The notes: generated by a model from the sequence alone, not told the origin. Shown: positions 1 through 11,200, counted from the first letter of the stretch. The stretch is DNA of 64,000 nt from Alcanivoracaceae bacterium (GCA_029212745.1 JARGOL010000002.1:206133-270132), one strand, 5' to 3'. Made by a program: numbers and translations.

Positions 1-230
1 CAACGCGGGGCTTTTTTGTTTGGCCGTGCGGGCGGTCCTGATTCGAACCCGCCGTTCGACAAGCCGCAATGCGGCGCAGGACGCCGAAGGCGCCCCGCAG
101 GGGTGAGCCGGCCGCGCCGGCGAATCAATCCCTCCCTGAGGACCGGCGTCCAGCCGGTCCATCACAGCCTGCCCGCAACGCGGGGCTTTTTTGTTTGGCC
201 GTGCGGGCGGTCCTGATTCGAACCCGCCGT
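1..230. repeat. 55-bp direct repeat with 175-bp period
   Basis: Bases 1-55 are repeated at 176-230. The copy begins inside a terminator hairpin, runs through a T tract, and ends in a G+C-rich segment that contains a tRNA T-loop-like decamer read on the minus strand. A more degenerate related block recurs: 148-182 resembles 229-263, both containing TCACAGCCTG. The pattern suggests a decayed tandem array that continues upstream of the window. I see no open frame worth calling in 1-520. Confidence 0.75.
172..193 (+). terminator. Rho-independent terminator in the repeat unit
   Basis: CCCGC (172-176), loop AAC, GCGGG (180-184), then GC and six T. It would end transcription rightward. The window begins in the middle of an identical copy, so a gene ending just upstream of base 1 probably owned the original. 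Confidence 0.55.
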
Positions 231-317
231 CCAGGCGATCTGTCACAGCCTGTCCGAAACGCCCGCTGAAGATATTTCATGATTCGCCTCACCGGCGTGC
301 ACCGTCGGCGGCCGTTG

Positions 318-449
318 CCCTCACCCTGTCCCTCTCCCGGAGGGAGAGGGTACGTGCTAATGGCGGCGGTGCGGTCGGCCAGGGGGGTTGGACGCACACG
401 CCCGCTGGCATAGCCCCTCTCCCTCCGGGAGAGGGGTTGGGGTGAGGGC
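318..449. repeat. REP/REPIN-like inverted pair
   Basis: Two near-mirror blocks flank about 65 bases. The left block (318-350) has CCCTCACCC followed by the palindrome CCTCTCCCGGAGGGAGAGG. The right block (414-449) has CCCCTCTCCCTCCGGGAGAGGGG followed by TTGGGGTGAGGG. Each block forms its own hairpin and the two are inverted relative to each other, which is the architecture of REP doublets (REPINs) seen in extragenic spaces of many Gammaproteobacteria. It lies between the 55-bp repeat and the 3' end of the monooxygenase gene. Confidence 0.7.
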
Positions 450-520
450 AAGCACGGCGTCGCCGCTTCGGGCGGTTGCGGGCACCGGCTAACGGGGGGT
501 TCGCCGCGTTCACGCCGCTC

Positions 521-2014
521 CTACGGGGTGGATTCAGTTTGTTGCGGGCCCAGTATTTCAAAATCCCCCAGATCCGCCTGCTTCGTCTGCCGGCGGTAGC
601 TGAAGGTAAACCCGGGCCAGTTGATCGGGTTGCGGCCGTTGTCATCCACGTACCAGGAGGTGCACCCGGCGGCCCAGACGCTGCGCTGCATGCTCGCCTG
701 CACCTGGTCCAGGAAGGCCTGCTGGCGTTCCGGTTTCACATTCAGGGCAGTGCCCGGCCGCTGATCCAGCGCATGGATGCAGTCCATGATGTAGGCCGCC
801 TGTGACTCGAGCATGTAGATGATGGAGTTATGGCCCAGGTTGGTGTTGGGGCCGTAGACAATGAACAGGTTCGGGAAACCGTTGACGACGATGCCCTTGT
901 AGGCCTCGGCACCGTCTTTCCACACATCCGCCAGCTCCCGGCTGTTGCGTCCAGTGATGTGGATGGGGGAGAGGAATTCGGTGGCCCGGAAGCCGGTGCC
1001 ATAGATGATGGTGTCCACCGTGTGACGGTTGCCATGACGGGTCACCACAGCATCTGCCTCGATACGTGCCACCGGGTCGGTGACCAGGTCGAGGCGGTCA
1101 TCATCCATGGCCGGGTACCAGTCATTGCTCAGCAGGATACGTTTGCAGCCGATCTTGTAGTCAGGCACCAGTGCTTCCCGTTTCTGTGGGTCACGCACGT
1201 CGCGCCGGATGCGACGTTTTACCGCCCATGTCCACGGTTCCAGCAACCATTTGAAACGGGTGAACGCCAGTGCGCGGCTTTCATAGGAGCAGTACAGGAA
1301 GGCGCGATACAGCCGCTCCAGCAATGGCAGGGCGGCAAACAGCTTTTTCTCCCAGCGCCGGAAGGCCCGGTCGGGTTTGCGGATCACCCAGGGGGCGGAG
1401 CGCTGGAACAATGCCAGTGACGCCACCTTCGGCAGGATCTCCGGGACGAACTGGATGGCGCTGGCGCCGGTGCCGATGACCGCCACCCGTTTGCCGGCGA
1501 GGTCATGGTCATGGTTCCAGCGGGCGGAGTGAAACGCCTCGCCCTGGAAGGCGTCGCGCCCTTCGATGGCGGGAAACAGCGGCTTGTTCAGCTGGCCGGT
1601 GGCGGCAATCAGGATATCCGTGGTCAGCGCCTTGCCGTCGCCGGTGCGCAGGTGCCAGCGATTGTCCTTCTCATCGAAACGGGCGCTGTACAGCTCGGTG
1701 CGAAAACGGATGTGCGGCAGAACACCGTACTTGCCGGCGCAATGGTGGATGTAGCCGTTGATCTCGTCCTGGTGAGCGAACTTGTGGTTCCAGTCCGGTT
1801 TCGGCTCGAACGAGTAGGAATACAGGTGCGACTGCACATCGCAGGCGGCGCCCGGGTAGGTGTTGTCACGCCATGTGCCGCCAAGATCGGCGGCCTTTTC
1901 CAGGATGATGAAGTCCTCGATCCCTGCCGCGCGCAGCTTGATGCCCATGAGTATGCCGCCAAAGCCGGAGCCAATAATGATGGCGCGAAAATGAGGAATC
2001 GCCGGGGCTGTCAT
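521..2014 (-). CDS. Flavin-containing monooxygenase, Baeyer-Villiger type
   Basis: The 497-residue product is an FAD- and NADPH-dependent class B monooxygenase. The FAD Rossmann motif GSGFGG is at 15-20, the family fingerprint FxGxxxHxxxW is intact at 156-166 (F156, G158, H162, W166), and a second GxGxxA dinucleotide motif (GTGASA) is at 181-186. Such enzymes insert oxygen into ketones to give esters or lactones, or oxidise other soft nucleophiles. Length is typical for the 490-550 residue class. No signal peptide is seen, so it should be cytoplasmic. It stands alone, 137 bases downstream of recQ on the same strand. The substrate cannot be read from sequence. A second, different member lies at 21.8-23.3 kb. 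Confidence 0.9.
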   Translation of the reverse strand: MTAPAIPHFRAIIIGSGFGGILMGIKLRAAGIEDFIILEKAADLGGTWRDNTYPGAACDVQSHLYSYSFEPKPDWNHKFAHQDEINGYIHHCAGKYGVLPHIRFRTELYSARFDEKDNRWHLRTGDGKALTTDILIAATGQLNKPLFPAIEGRDAFQGEAFHSARWNHDHDLAGKRVAVIGTGASAIQFVPEILPKVASLALFQRSAPWVIRKPDRAFRRWEKKLFAALPLLERLYRAFLYCSYESRALAFTRFKWLLEPWTWAVKRRIRRDVRDPQKREALVPDYKIGCKRILLSNDWYPAMDDDRLDLVTDPVARIEADAVVTRHGNRHTVDTIIYGTGFRATEFLSPIHITGRNSRELADVWKDGAEAYKGIVVNGFPNLFIVYGPNTNLGHNSIIYMLESQAAYIMDCIHALDQRPGTALNVKPERQQAFLDQVQASMQRSVWAAGCTSWYVDDNGRNPINWPGFTFSYRRQTKQADLGDFEILGPQQTESTP

Positions 2015-2151
2015 TGCGGGCTGGGCTCCTGGGTGCCGGTGCTTTCCCCGAGCCTACTGCAATCCGGTTGTCTACGGCCAGTGGCGCGGGGCCGGACTTG
2101 TGCGCGTTACTCCGCGCTGTTGCGGCCGCGACGCAAGGCACATCGCCAGGT

Positions 2152-3963
2152 CTACGGGTCGGTGGCGTATTCAGCCTCGGCGAGGACTTCCAGGAAATCA
2201 GCGCCAAAGCGCTCGAGCTTGCTGTCGCCGACACCGCTGACAGCGAGCAGCTCGCTGGCCGTAGTGGGCCGTTGTTCCAGCATGTCGCGCAGGGTGGCGT
2301 CATGGAAGACCACGTAGGGGGGCACGCCGTGTTCATCCGCGAGGCGCTTGCGACAGGCCTTGAGTGCCTGCCACAGGGGCAGGTCAGCATCGCTGATGTC
2401 GGCATTGATGCCCTTGCGACCGCGGCTGCCGGTGCTGACCGGCGTGGTATCCCGGCGTAACTGCAGGCTGGCCTCACCCTTGAGCAGGGGGCGGCACTGT
2501 TCGGTGAGCTGCAGGGCGCCGAAGGCGTCGGCATTGACCTCGACGTAACCAAGGGCCACCAGCTGGCGCAGCACACTGCGCCACTGGCGGTTGTCCAGAT
2601 CCTTGCCGATACCGTAGGTGGATACCTGTGTGTGCCCGGCGCGCTGGACCTTTTCGTTTTCGCTGCCGCGCAGCACATCAATGACATGGTTGGCGCCGAA
2701 GCGCTGGCCGGTGCGATAGATGCAGGACAACAGCTTGCGCGTGGCCTCGGTGGCATCCCAGGTTTCCGGCGGGTTGAGGCAGTTGTCGCAGTTGCCGCAG
2801 GGGGCGATGACATCGCCGAAGTAGCGCAGCAGGACCTGGCGGCGGCAGCTGGTGATCTCGCACAGGCCCAGCATGGCATCCAGGCGTTGCCGCTCGAGCC
2901 GTTTGTGTTCCTCGCTGCCGTCGGAATTGGCCAGCATCTGCCCGAGCTTGACCACGTCCTCCAGGCCGTACAGCAGCAACGCCGTGGACGGGTCGCCGTC
3001 ACGTCCGGCGCGGCCGGTTTCCTGGTAGTAGGCCTCAATGCTCTTCGGCAGGTCCAGGTGGGCGACAAAGCGCACATCCGGTTTGTCGATGCCCATGCCG
3101 AAGGCAATGGTGGCGACAATGATCACCTGCTCCTCGCGCAGGAAACGCTGCTGGTGCAAGGCGCGCAGGTTGGCGGGCAGGCCGGCATGGTAGGGCAGAG
3201 CGTTGTAGCCCTCCTTGCACAGGAATTCGGCGGTCTGCTCCACCTTGTTGCGTGACAGGCAGTAGACGATGCCGGCCTGCTGCGGATGCTCCTCGCGCAG
3301 GAATTTCAGCAGCTGCTGGCGCGGCTTGTCCTTTTGCTGGATACGGTACTGGATGTTGGGCCGGTCAAAGCCGCCGAGGAAATGCTCGGCCTGCTCCAGT
3401 TGCAGCCGCCGGGCGATTTCCGCCCGCGTGCGCTCATCGGCGGTGGCGGTCAGGGCTATGCGCGGCACATCCGGAAACTGCTCATGAAGCAGACCCAGGG
3501 CCAGGTAGTCACTGCGAAAATCATGCCCCCACTGGGACACGCAGTGGGCCTCGTCGATGGCGAACAGGGCGATGGGTGCCTGCTGCAGGAGCTGCTGGCA
3601 GCGGGGTTGCACCAGACGCTCCGGGGCCACATAGAGCATGTCCAGTTCGCCGGCCAGCAACGCCTGCTCGGTGGCGTAGGCCTCATCGGCAGCCAGGGAT
3701 GAATTGAGGAACCCGGCGCGCACACCCAGCTCACGCAGGGCGTCCACCTGATCCTGCATCAGCGCGATCAGCGGCGAGATGACCACGCCACAGCCGTCAC
3801 GGACCAGGGACGGGATCTGGTAACACAACGACTTGCCGCCGCCAGTCGGCATGATCACCAGGGCATCGTTGCCGGCAATAAGGGTGTCGATGATGGCCTG
3901 CTGCGGGCCACGGAAACTGTCGTAACCGAAGACGTGCTCGAGGGTGTGCTGTGCGCTGCTCAT
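2152..3963 (-). CDS. recQ: ATP-dependent DNA helicase RecQ
   Basis: The 603-residue product is a RecQ 3'-5' helicase used in recombination and fork repair. It has the Q-motif region near 13-21, Walker A TGGGKS at 40-45, DEAH box at 137-140 followed by the aromatic-rich QWGHDFR, the helicase C-terminal lobe with [10 protein letters not shown] near 314-323, a zinc cluster of cysteines around 373-395, an RQC winged helix, and a C-terminal HRDC domain from roughly residue 525. Length matches E. coli RecQ (about 610). The ATG at 3963 has a weak ribosome site, but the homologous N terminus begins here. A TATACT sequence sits just upstream. Confidence 0.97.
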   Translation of the reverse strand: MSSAQHTLEHVFGYDSFRGPQQAIIDTLIAGNDALVIMPTGGGKSLCYQIPSLVRDGCGVVISPLIALMQDQVDALRELGVRAGFLNSSLAADEAYATEQALLAGELDMLYVAPERLVQPRCQQLLQQAPIALFAIDEAHCVSQWGHDFRSDYLALGLLHEQFPDVPRIALTATADERTRAEIARRLQLEQAEHFLGGFDRPNIQYRIQQKDKPRQQLLKFLREEHPQQAGIVYCLSRNKVEQTAEFLCKEGYNALPYHAGLPANLRALHQQRFLREEQVIIVATIAFGMGIDKPDVRFVAHLDLPKSIEAYYQETGRAGRDGDPSTALLLYGLEDVVKLGQMLANSDGSEEHKRLERQRLDAMLGLCEITSCRRQVLLRYFGDVIAPCGNCDNCLNPPETWDATEATRKLLSCIYRTGQRFGANHVIDVLRGSENEKVQRAGHTQVSTYGIGKDLDNRQWRSVLRQLVALGYVEVNADAFGALQLTEQCRPLLKGEASLQLRRDTTPVSTGSRGRKGINADISDADLPLWQALKACRKRLADEHGVPPYVVFHDATLRDMLEQRPTTASELLAVSGVGDSKLERFGADFLEVLAEAEYATDP

Positions 3964-4091
3964 GGCGGTGGAGTATACCCGGGTCGTGGCCGGCTTGCGT
4001 CAGTGATGGATGACAGCGGATGGGATGGAGGCTGATATTCCGGCAAGCGGGGATGGATGCGCGCCTGTCGCGCCAGGTCGAGGGACCTGTG

Positions 4092-5237
4092 TCAGCCCGC
4101 CTTGCGCAGCGGACCCTCGCGCAGCTCGGCCATGGCCAGGGCCTGGCCGAAGCGCTGCATGATGTCACTGAACAGGTGCTGGTCACTGTCGTCCAGGGGC
4201 TTGAGCATGGCCAGTTCCACCACGCCGGTACAGCGGCCTTCGAACAGGGCCGGGAACACCGCCACCTGGGACGGCGCCATGGAGCCTGTGCCCGAGCTGA
4301 TATGTGCGTAGCCGGGTGGTACCGGTGCCAGCAACAGGGGTACCTGCTGGCGCGCGCATTCGCCGACCAAGCCGTCGCCGATACCGAACACGGCGGGCTG
4401 GCTGCTATGGCGATGGCCCGGCAGGGCACGCCGCGCCACGGATGTGAGCTGCTGCTCGCGCTGGTGGAATGCCTCGGCAAAGCCCACCTCGAACAGCTCA
4501 TCGGCGAACCCGAGGGTGATGGCGGCCAGCGCCTCAACGCTATGGCTGCCGCTGATGCGCGTCTGGTAGTCGGCCAGGCGGGCGTTTTCCCAGCTCTGCC
4601 GCGCCATTTCCTGTTGCAGGGCATCCAGCCGCTGCCGCTCGCGCTCACCGGCCTGTTGCTGCTGGAAATTGCGGAACAGGGAGTGCTCCAGATTCCAGGT
4701 GGCGGTAAGGGAGAAGGCACAGGTCAGGAACAGGATGAAGTTCTTGATCACCACCAGGTCGATGCCGTCGCGGTTGATACCCACCCAATAGATGTTGCAG
4801 GCCACGAACAGCAGGCCGGCGCACAGCAGGCCCCAGCGCAGCAGCACTCGGGTGAGCATGAAGCAGAACACGATGATCAACACCACGGCGTTGTTGTAGT
4901 AGTGCGTATAGGGCTCCACGGACAGGCGCGCAAAATCGAGCACCGCCAGGCAGCCAATCAGGGTGAACACCACGATCAGCGGCTGCTGGTACTGGCGCAG
5001 GGCAGGCAGGGCACAGAGCCCGGCGATGGCAAGCATGGGAAGCAGGGCAGCAGCACGGGAGCGCCAGATGATCGCCGCCACCTCCGGCTGGAACAGCCAG
5101 TCCAGCAGTGCGGTGGCGAGAATGGCCGCGGCGCCAAACAGCAGGGCCACCACCACATGGCGGCTGTAATGGCGCAGGTAGTGCGCGTAGAAGGCGGCGC
5201 GCTGCTCGGGCAGCGTCATGTCGCTGGGCTCGGCCAT
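4092..5237 (-). CDS. Membrane protein with C-terminal GAF-like domain
   Basis: About 381 residues. The N-terminal half holds roughly six hydrophobic segments (for example VVVALLFGAAAILATALL near 30-50, and further segments to about residue 190). A short coiled linker rich in Q/R/E follows, then a soluble domain to the C terminus that looks like a GAF sensor fold. There is no HisKA, GGDEF or HTH output domain, so the output is unknown. The frame is open well upstream, but that part overlaps the stress-protein gene and is compositionally a shadow. I place the start at 5237 (MAEPSD) on length; the alternative is 5219 (MTLPEQ). It lies about 100 bases downstream of the USP gene, behind a likely terminator, on the same strand. 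Confidence 0.6.
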   Translation of the reverse strand: MAEPSDMTLPEQRAAFYAHYLRHYSRHVVVALLFGAAAILATALLDWLFQPEVAAIIWRSRAAALLPMLAIAGLCALPALRQYQQPLIVVFTLIGCLAVLDFARLSVEPYTHYYNNAVVLIIVFCFMLTRVLLRWGLLCAGLLFVACNIYWVGINRDGIDLVVIKNFILFLTCAFSLTATWNLEHSLFRNFQQQQAGERERQRLDALQQEMARQSWENARLADYQTRISGSHSVEALAAITLGFADELFEVGFAEAFHQREQQLTSVARRALPGHRHSSQPAVFGIGDGLVGECARQQVPLLLAPVPPGYAHISSGTGSMAPSQVAVFPALFEGRCTGVVELAMLKPLDDSDQHLFSDIMQRFGQALAMAELREGPLRKAG

Positions 5238-5309
5238 GGGGTTCCCGATACGAATAACGTCGTAGCCAGTATCGGGCGCGGGCCCTTGATCCGCTGTTAA
5301 GTCATTCAC

Positions 5310-5326
5310 AAAAAAGGGTTTTTCCC
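5310..5326 (-). terminator. Terminator after the stress-protein gene
   Basis: On the minus strand, GGGAAAAACCC is followed by TTTTTTG, just past the stop of the UspA-family gene. The stem is only three G-C pairs, so it is probably weak, allowing some read-through into the GAF membrane protein gene. Confidence 0.45.
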
Positions 5327-5338
5327 GTTCTTGTGATA

Positions 5339-6184
5339 TCAGCGTAACAGCAGGTGCGGCACCGTGGCGTGGCGAATCATGTCGTTGGTGGTGGAGCCGA
5401 GCAGCCATTCGCGCAGGCGCGAGTGGCCGTAGGCCCCCATCAGCACCATGTCGATGTTGTTGTCCTGCTGGTAGCGGTGCAGGGCGGGCTCGATCTCGCC
5501 GGCCAGCACGGCCGTTTTCACCGCATGGCCGCTGGCGGCCAGACGCTTTTCCGCCTCGTCCAGCTGCGTTTGCAGGGCGCTGTCGTCGCCGACGCTGACC
5601 AGGTGGCAGGTGAGGGTGGAGAACAGCGGGCTGTCGCACAGCATCTGGATGCCACGGCGACTGATGTCGCTGTTGTCGAAGGCCAGCATCACTTCCTGCG
5701 GCTCACGAAACTCGCCGGCTGCCAGCAGGATGGGGCGGTGCAGTGCGCGGATGACCTTCTCCACGTTGTCACCCACCGCATGGGCGTCGGTGTGCGCTTC
5801 GCCCTGCTTGCCCATCACCAGCAGGTGGGTGTCGGCTTCCAGCCCGGACAGGGTGTCTACCAGGTGGCCGTGACGCTGGCGCAGCACCGGCTCGGCAATG
5901 CCGTCGGCAATGACGCGCTCACGCGCCGCTTCCAGCATCAGCTCGCCCTGGCGAAGGGCCAGCTTGTTGCGCTGGGCATCGATGTCGGCCAGCTCGTTGA
6001 GCAGATGTTCGCGTGCATCCACGCCGAGGTTGCCACTGAGGTCCGATTCCACCGGGAAACGGGCCTCGTCGAGCACATGCAGCAGGGTGAGCGGAGCGCC
6101 CAGGCGTCGGGCGGCCCAGGCGGCGTAATCGCACACCGGGATGGCGGCGCTGGAGCCGTCGATACAGGCGAGAATATGGCTCAT
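5339..6184 (-). CDS. Tandem universal stress protein (UspA family)
   Basis: The 281-residue product carries two UspA domains, about 1-145 and 155-281, like E. coli UspE. The second domain keeps the ATP-binding signature G-2x-G-9x-G-S/T: GAYGH followed by LLGST near 250-266. The first domain has a less clear signature (VMGKQG), a common arrangement where only one half binds nucleotide. It begins 20 bases after the SulP transporter stop with a good AAGGAG site, so the two are co-transcribed. USP domains next to or fused with SulP proteins are a recurring association, which suggests a regulatory or sensing role for anion uptake rather than a general stress role. Cytoplasmic. Confidence 0.9.
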   Translation of the reverse strand: MSHILACIDGSSAAIPVCDYAAWAARRLGAPLTLLHVLDEARFPVESDLSGNLGVDAREHLLNELADIDAQRNKLALRQGELMLEAARERVIADGIAEPVLRQRHGHLVDTLSGLEADTHLLVMGKQGEAHTDAHAVGDNVEKVIRALHRPILLAAGEFREPQEVMLAFDNSDISRRGIQMLCDSPLFSTLTCHLVSVGDDSALQTQLDEAEKRLAASGHAVKTAVLAGEIEPALHRYQQDNNIDMVLMGAYGHSRLREWLLGSTTNDMIRHATVPHLLLR

Positions 6185-6204
6185 GAAAACTCCTTGCCGG
6201 CGGC

Positions 6205-7692
6205 TCAGTGGCCGCCCATCACATGTTCAACGGCATCCGGCTTGTCGTGCACGGCGTATTTGTCCACCAGCGTGGCACTGGCCTCGTTGAGGCCGATGAC
6301 TTCCACTTCGGTGCCCTCACGACGCAGTTTGATAATCACCTTGTCCAGGGCATCAATGGCGGTCAGGTCCCAGAAGTGGGCGCGATGCACATCCACGGTG
6401 ACTTTACGCACCGCCTCGCGGAAATCAAAGGACTGGATAAACTGCTCGGCGGAGGTGTAGAACACCTGGCCCACCACCCTGTAGACGCGGTGGTGGTGGT
6501 CGTCGCCGTCTTCCATGCTGACATAGAAAACGCGGCCGACCTTGTTGGCGTAGAACAGCGCACTGAGCAGCACGCCCACACCCACACCGAGGGCCAGGTT
6601 GTGGGTGGCCACCGTTGTGGTCACCGTGGCCAGCATCACCACCGAGCTGCTGCCGGGGTGTTTCTTCAGGTTGATGATCGACTCCCAGCTGAAGGTGCCG
6701 ATGGACACCATGATCATGACTGCCACCAGTGCCGCCATGGGGATGCGCGAGACCCACTCGTCCAGGAATACCACCAGGATCAGCAGGAAGACGCCGGCAA
6801 TGAGCGTGGACAGCCGTGTACGGCCGCCGGATTTTACGTTGATGACCGACTGGCCGATCATGGCGCAGCCTGCCATGCCGCCGAGGAAGCCGGCGCCGAT
6901 GTTGGACAGGCCCTGGCCGACACACTCACGGTTCTTGTTCGATTCGGTGTCGGTCAGGTCATCGACAATGGTGGCGGTCATCATGGATTCCAGCAGGCCC
7001 ACCACAGCCATGGTGATGGCATAGGGAAAGATGATCTTCAGGGTTTCCAGGTTCAGCGGGATATCCGGAATCAGGAACATCGGCAGGGCATCGGGCAGCT
7101 CGCCCATGTCGCCCACGGTGCGGATATCCAGGCCCAGGGCCAGGGACAGGGCCGTGAGCACGACAATGCACACCAGCGGGGACGGCACAGCGCGGGTGAG
7201 GTACGGGAACAGGTAAATGATGCCCAGGCCGCCGGCCGTCATGGCATACACATGCCAGGTGACACCGGTGAGCTCCGGCAGCTGTGCCATGAAGATCAGG
7301 ATCGCCAGCGCGTTGACGAAGCCGGTGACCACCGAGCGCGAGACAAAGCGCATCAGCTGGCCGAGCTTTAATGCCCCGGCGATGATCTGCAAGCCGCCGG
7401 TGAGCACCGTGGCGGCGAGCAGGTACTGCAGGCCATGGTCTTTCACCAGCGTGACCATGAGCAGGGCCATGGCGCCGGTGGCGGCCGAGATCATGCCCGG
7501 CCGGCCGCCGGCAAAGGCGCTGACCACGGCGATACAAAAGGAGGCGTACAGGCCCACCTTCGGGTCCACGCCGGCAATGATGGAAAAGGCGATGGCCTCG
7601 GGGATCAGTGCCAGCGCCACCACAGTGCCGGCGAGCACATCACCACGGACATTACTGAACCAGGCCTGGCCCAGGGACTGTTTGCTTGCCAT
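6205..7692 (-). CDS. SulP family inorganic anion transporter with STAS domain
   Basis: The 495-residue inner-membrane protein begins with the conserved SulP stretch around residues 15-60 ([20 protein letters not shown], then [11 protein letters not shown]). About ten or more membrane segments run to near residue 395, followed by a short STAS domain. It lacks the long linker of sulfate permeases and belongs to the compact group that includes proposed bicarbonate, sulfate or C4-dicarboxylate carriers; the substrate is not decidable from sequence. It is the first gene of a pair with the stress protein downstream. The upstream 584 bases are non-coding and should hold its promoter. Confidence 0.9.
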   Translation of the reverse strand: MASKQSLGQAWFSNVRGDVLAGTVVALALIPEAIAFSIIAGVDPKVGLYASFCIAVVSAFAGGRPGMISAATGAMALLMVTLVKDHGLQYLLAATVLTGGLQIIAGALKLGQLMRFVSRSVVTGFVNALAILIFMAQLPELTGVTWHVYAMTAGGLGIIYLFPYLTRAVPSPLVCIVVLTALSLALGLDIRTVGDMGELPDALPMFLIPDIPLNLETLKIIFPYAITMAVVGLLESMMTATIVDDLTDTESNKNRECVGQGLSNIGAGFLGGMAGCAMIGQSVINVKSGGRTRLSTLIAGVFLLILVVFLDEWVSRIPMAALVAVMIMVSIGTFSWESIINLKKHPGSSSVVMLATVTTTVATHNLALGVGVGVLLSALFYANKVGRVFYVSMEDGDDHHHRVYRVVGQVFYTSAEQFIQSFDFREAVRKVTVDVHRAHFWDLTAIDALDKVIIKLRREGTEVEVIGLNEASATLVDKYAVHDKPDAVEHVMGGH

Positions 7693-8276
7693 AAAGAGTC
7701 GTCCTGAAAACTGCTGAAAGCGCCGCCGGGGCCGGGTTGTGGCCGGGCGGGGCAGGCTGCGGCGCCGGTGTGGCGCGTACGGGGCGGGTCTGGCGCCACC
7801 GACAGGCTCCGGCGGGGTAGGGCCGGAAGGCGGCGAAGTGTAGCGGGATCAGGGGGTTATCTCAAACCGCCGGACACGCTCCGGTGGCCGGGGCGGGCTC
7901 AGGGATGGCCCTCACGTGATATCAGAAAGCCATATGGGGAACGTGGGCAGTGCTTGTTTGCGCCCCGCGCAATGTTGAGGGTAGGCTTGCGCTGCCTGAT
8001 TTCGCGAGGCTGATCTGCAGACATGCGGATGTACGCCAACTGGGGGCGTATCGGTCTGGCGAATCACGCCGATGCCGATGTGCAATCGCAGCGCTCCTGA
8101 TCGGCCGGCGGGCCCACTCCCGTCGTCGCAGATACTGCAGGCAAAGCCGCTCAATGCGTGCTTCTTTGTGAACACTGGTCCTGTAGGGCCATGAAAAGAC
8201 AACAAATAATGGCTGGGGCAGTGATGGCGATGAATCGCATCGTGCCACGTCGTGAAGTCAGGCGGGAAGATATTTC
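7693..8276. other. 584-base non-coding gap between divergent genes
   Basis: It separates the minus-strand SulP gene from the plus-strand secreted protein gene and should contain both promoters, although I cannot identify a convincing -35/-10 pair. Frames of about 100 codons on the minus strand (7912-8248) have no ribosome site and low-complexity arginine/serine-rich products, so I do not call them. A short palindrome GCGATgaATCGC lies near 8227-8238, and a GGGAAG ribosome site precedes the 8277 start. Confidence 0.5.
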
Positions 8277-11200
8277 ATGAAAGTAATCGGTTCGTTATTT
8301 CCTCTCTCGGCGCTATGCGTATTGGCAGCGCCCGCGATGGCCGGGGTGTCATTCAGCACAAACCAGGTGGACGTTTCGATTGCGCCATCCTGTAACCATG
8401 TGCCCGTTTCGCTTCCCTACCAAACCTCAGGGCCTGGCTATGACGAATCGCAGATTCAGGTAAGCTCGGACGCGGCCTGGGCCACGCCGTCGGTCAATAG
8501 CACGGATGATGTTATTGAAATCAGCTTTTCCACTGACCAGCTCATCGCATCGTATACCGCCACCATCTCTGTCAACGATGGTGAGCAGGTGACCGAACTG
8601 TTCATAAACGCCAACGTCAGCCCGCTGGATGTCTATCGTCTGCTGGACGACCCGTTGCGCTCGCGAACCTATGGTATTCACCGCGATGGCACTGACGCTG
8701 GTGCTGTCATTGCGTTTGATCCCGTCCAGGAGACAACGCTTTCCTGTGTCACGGTAGGGCAAGGCCCGACCGACTTTGCCATCACCGACGACAGTTCCGA
8801 GCTGCTGGTGGTCAACAGTGTGTCGAGAACTATTGATGTGATAGATCTGGCTTCCTTAACGGTGCAGGAAACCATCAGTCTTCCCACCTACACGGCCTGG
8901 GGCGATCCTGAAGATACCACCGCCAACATCGATCTCGGGCCAAACGGCGTCGTCTACTACTCTGACGGTGCCTGGGCCCCGGTGCTGCACGTGCTGGACA
9001 GGGCCAGCGGCGATGTCGTCCAGTCGACGACCTTTTTCGATATTTTCGGTTTCATGGACTTTGCTGTTACCAGCGATTATGCGCACATGGTTGCCATGCC
9101 CCAGTACGGATGGTCTGCCGGAGCACATACCTCCAAGATTGGTCACCTGGCGATAGAGCCGGACGGTACTGTCTCATTCCAGAAAACCACCACTCTTGGG
9201 GTGTTTGAACGAGCACCCTTCGAGGCGCCGGTCCTGCTGCGTGATGATGACGAGGTGGCGGTGTTGAAGACAGTAGCTGTGGACCCAGCCGATACGGACG
9301 TCATAGATCGTTCGTTTCCGTCCGCAATATGGTCGATGAACCCCAATGGCAGTGTGGTGGCTACAGCAGATGCACTCTATGACTACGAGACTGGTGTAGA
9401 GCTTTATAAGATACCTGGCGCGACTATCAGTGGATCAAGTGATATCTACAGAAAGGCCCAGGCATTCACCTCTGATTTCTCGCGCTTTGTCTATTTTGAC
9501 AGTGGAGATCGCAGTCTGAACGTGGTGAACCTGGTGGAAGAGATCGGCCTGGAGCAAATGGGGCGGTCCATGACCCCAGCCAATGGCTCGGTGGTTAACT
9601 CACCGGATTCGTTGACATGGTCACCGCTGACCGGCATTGATCAGTATGACGTCTACCTTGGCACTGATTATTCCAGTGTTGCAGTGGCTGGCGATTCGTC
9701 GCCTGCTTATCTGGGACGTGTCACTGGTTCCAGTCTTGCCTTGCCGGAGCAACTATCAAACGGAACGGAATACTTCTGGCGCGTAGATCCGGTTACACCA
9801 GTGGGCTCGGAAACAGGTGGTGTTTTCTCATTCAGGGTGTCTGATGTCAGTGTTAGTCCAGCTCAGATTGATGCACTGACGGTTTCCGGGCATCCGGACT
9901 ATCTGGTTGAGGTATCGCTGGAATCTGTTGATCCAGGTGTTGCCTGGTCCGCATCGGCCGCAGATCCATGGATCAGTTTCTCAGAGAGTGCCGGTTCAAC
10001 CCCAGCCACACTCAGTGTTCATCTTGATGCGTCACTGCTGCCGGATGGTTTTCATTCATCCGAGATAGTTCTTGCCAGCGAAGTCGGTGAGCTGGCAATT
10101 CCTGTTGACCTGTCAATCGAGCCCCTTAGCCTGACGCACATCCGCAGTGACAGGGAATCTGCAACGGTCTATGCGATCAGCGAAGATCTCGACAGTGTGC
10201 CCTCTTCTGCGTACCTGCTCGAAATGGACGCAGATTCCGAGCAGATTCTGCGTGTCGTGCCTGTGGGATCGTCTGTGACGGATGTGGCCATTCACTACCC
10301 CGATGATCTCATCTATGTGACTAATTGGAAGGCCGGTAATCTCCTCGTAATTGATCGCGATTCATTGAGCAAAATCAAGAGTATTGCGTTCCAGCCAGCG
10401 GGGCCAACCGGGTCGTCTTCAGGCGATGTCTACGGTGTGGCTGCCGGCGTCTCACAACGGTTGGTCATTGATGAAGAGGACCAGTGGATCAGTGTTGATT
10501 TGTTCAATACCAATACCGAGGAAACACTTGATTCAATCTCTTTAAGGGAAGGTGGGGGGCAATTCGACCCCACTGGTCGTTACTACTATTTTGGTGAAAA
10601 CAACATTTCCAACGCGGAAATCATGAAGTATGACACCAGCGGTGATGTGTTCACGCAGCTGGCTGGCGTAAGGCCATCCGGTATGGCGTCCTATTACGGC
10701 TCGAGAAATGTTGTTGTTTCCGATGATGGATCAAGGATTTTCTGGTCGGGCGTGGCGTTTGATGCTGATCTTGGAGTGGAATGGGCAATTGGGGAGTTGG
10801 TATATGCAAGCTCCTCAGACGGTCGCTATGCATTTGCTGAAGACGTGATCTATGACGTGGATGCGCAGAGCAGGGTGCTGGGAATGCCGGTCAGCACTGT
10901 CGTCAGTGGTTATAATGCAAACGCCGGGAAGCTTGTTGTCCAGCAGGATGGTGAGGTGCGCTTCTATCCACTGGGGAGTTCTATTGCTATTCCTGCTCCG
11001 GTTCTCAATGTGGATGATATGTCATTTAACGCCATTGATCTTGGCTGGACTGATAATTCCCTGGAGCTTGAATTTGTCGTACAGATGCGGCCCCAAGGTT
11101 CTGATGTCTGGCTGGAAGGCGCTACCACAGCGGCAAACGTGACGACCTGGACCGCGGCTGGACTCGAGGAGGGCGCGTCCTACGAGTTTCGTGTTCGTGC

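Noticed and set aside
30-55. tRNA-like T-loop sequence read on the minus strand
   Set aside because: The flanking bases do not form a T stem, and no acceptor or anticodon arm exists nearby, so it is not a tRNA gene.
5238-5639. Upstream extension of the membrane GAF protein gene
   Set aside because: It overlaps the universal stress protein gene and has low-complexity Arg/Pro/Ala translation; the ATG at 5237 is used instead.
7912-8248. Two minus-strand frames of about 100 codons in the 7.7-8.3 kb gap
   Set aside because: No ribosome site, Arg/Ser-rich composition and no recognisable motif; more likely non-coding.
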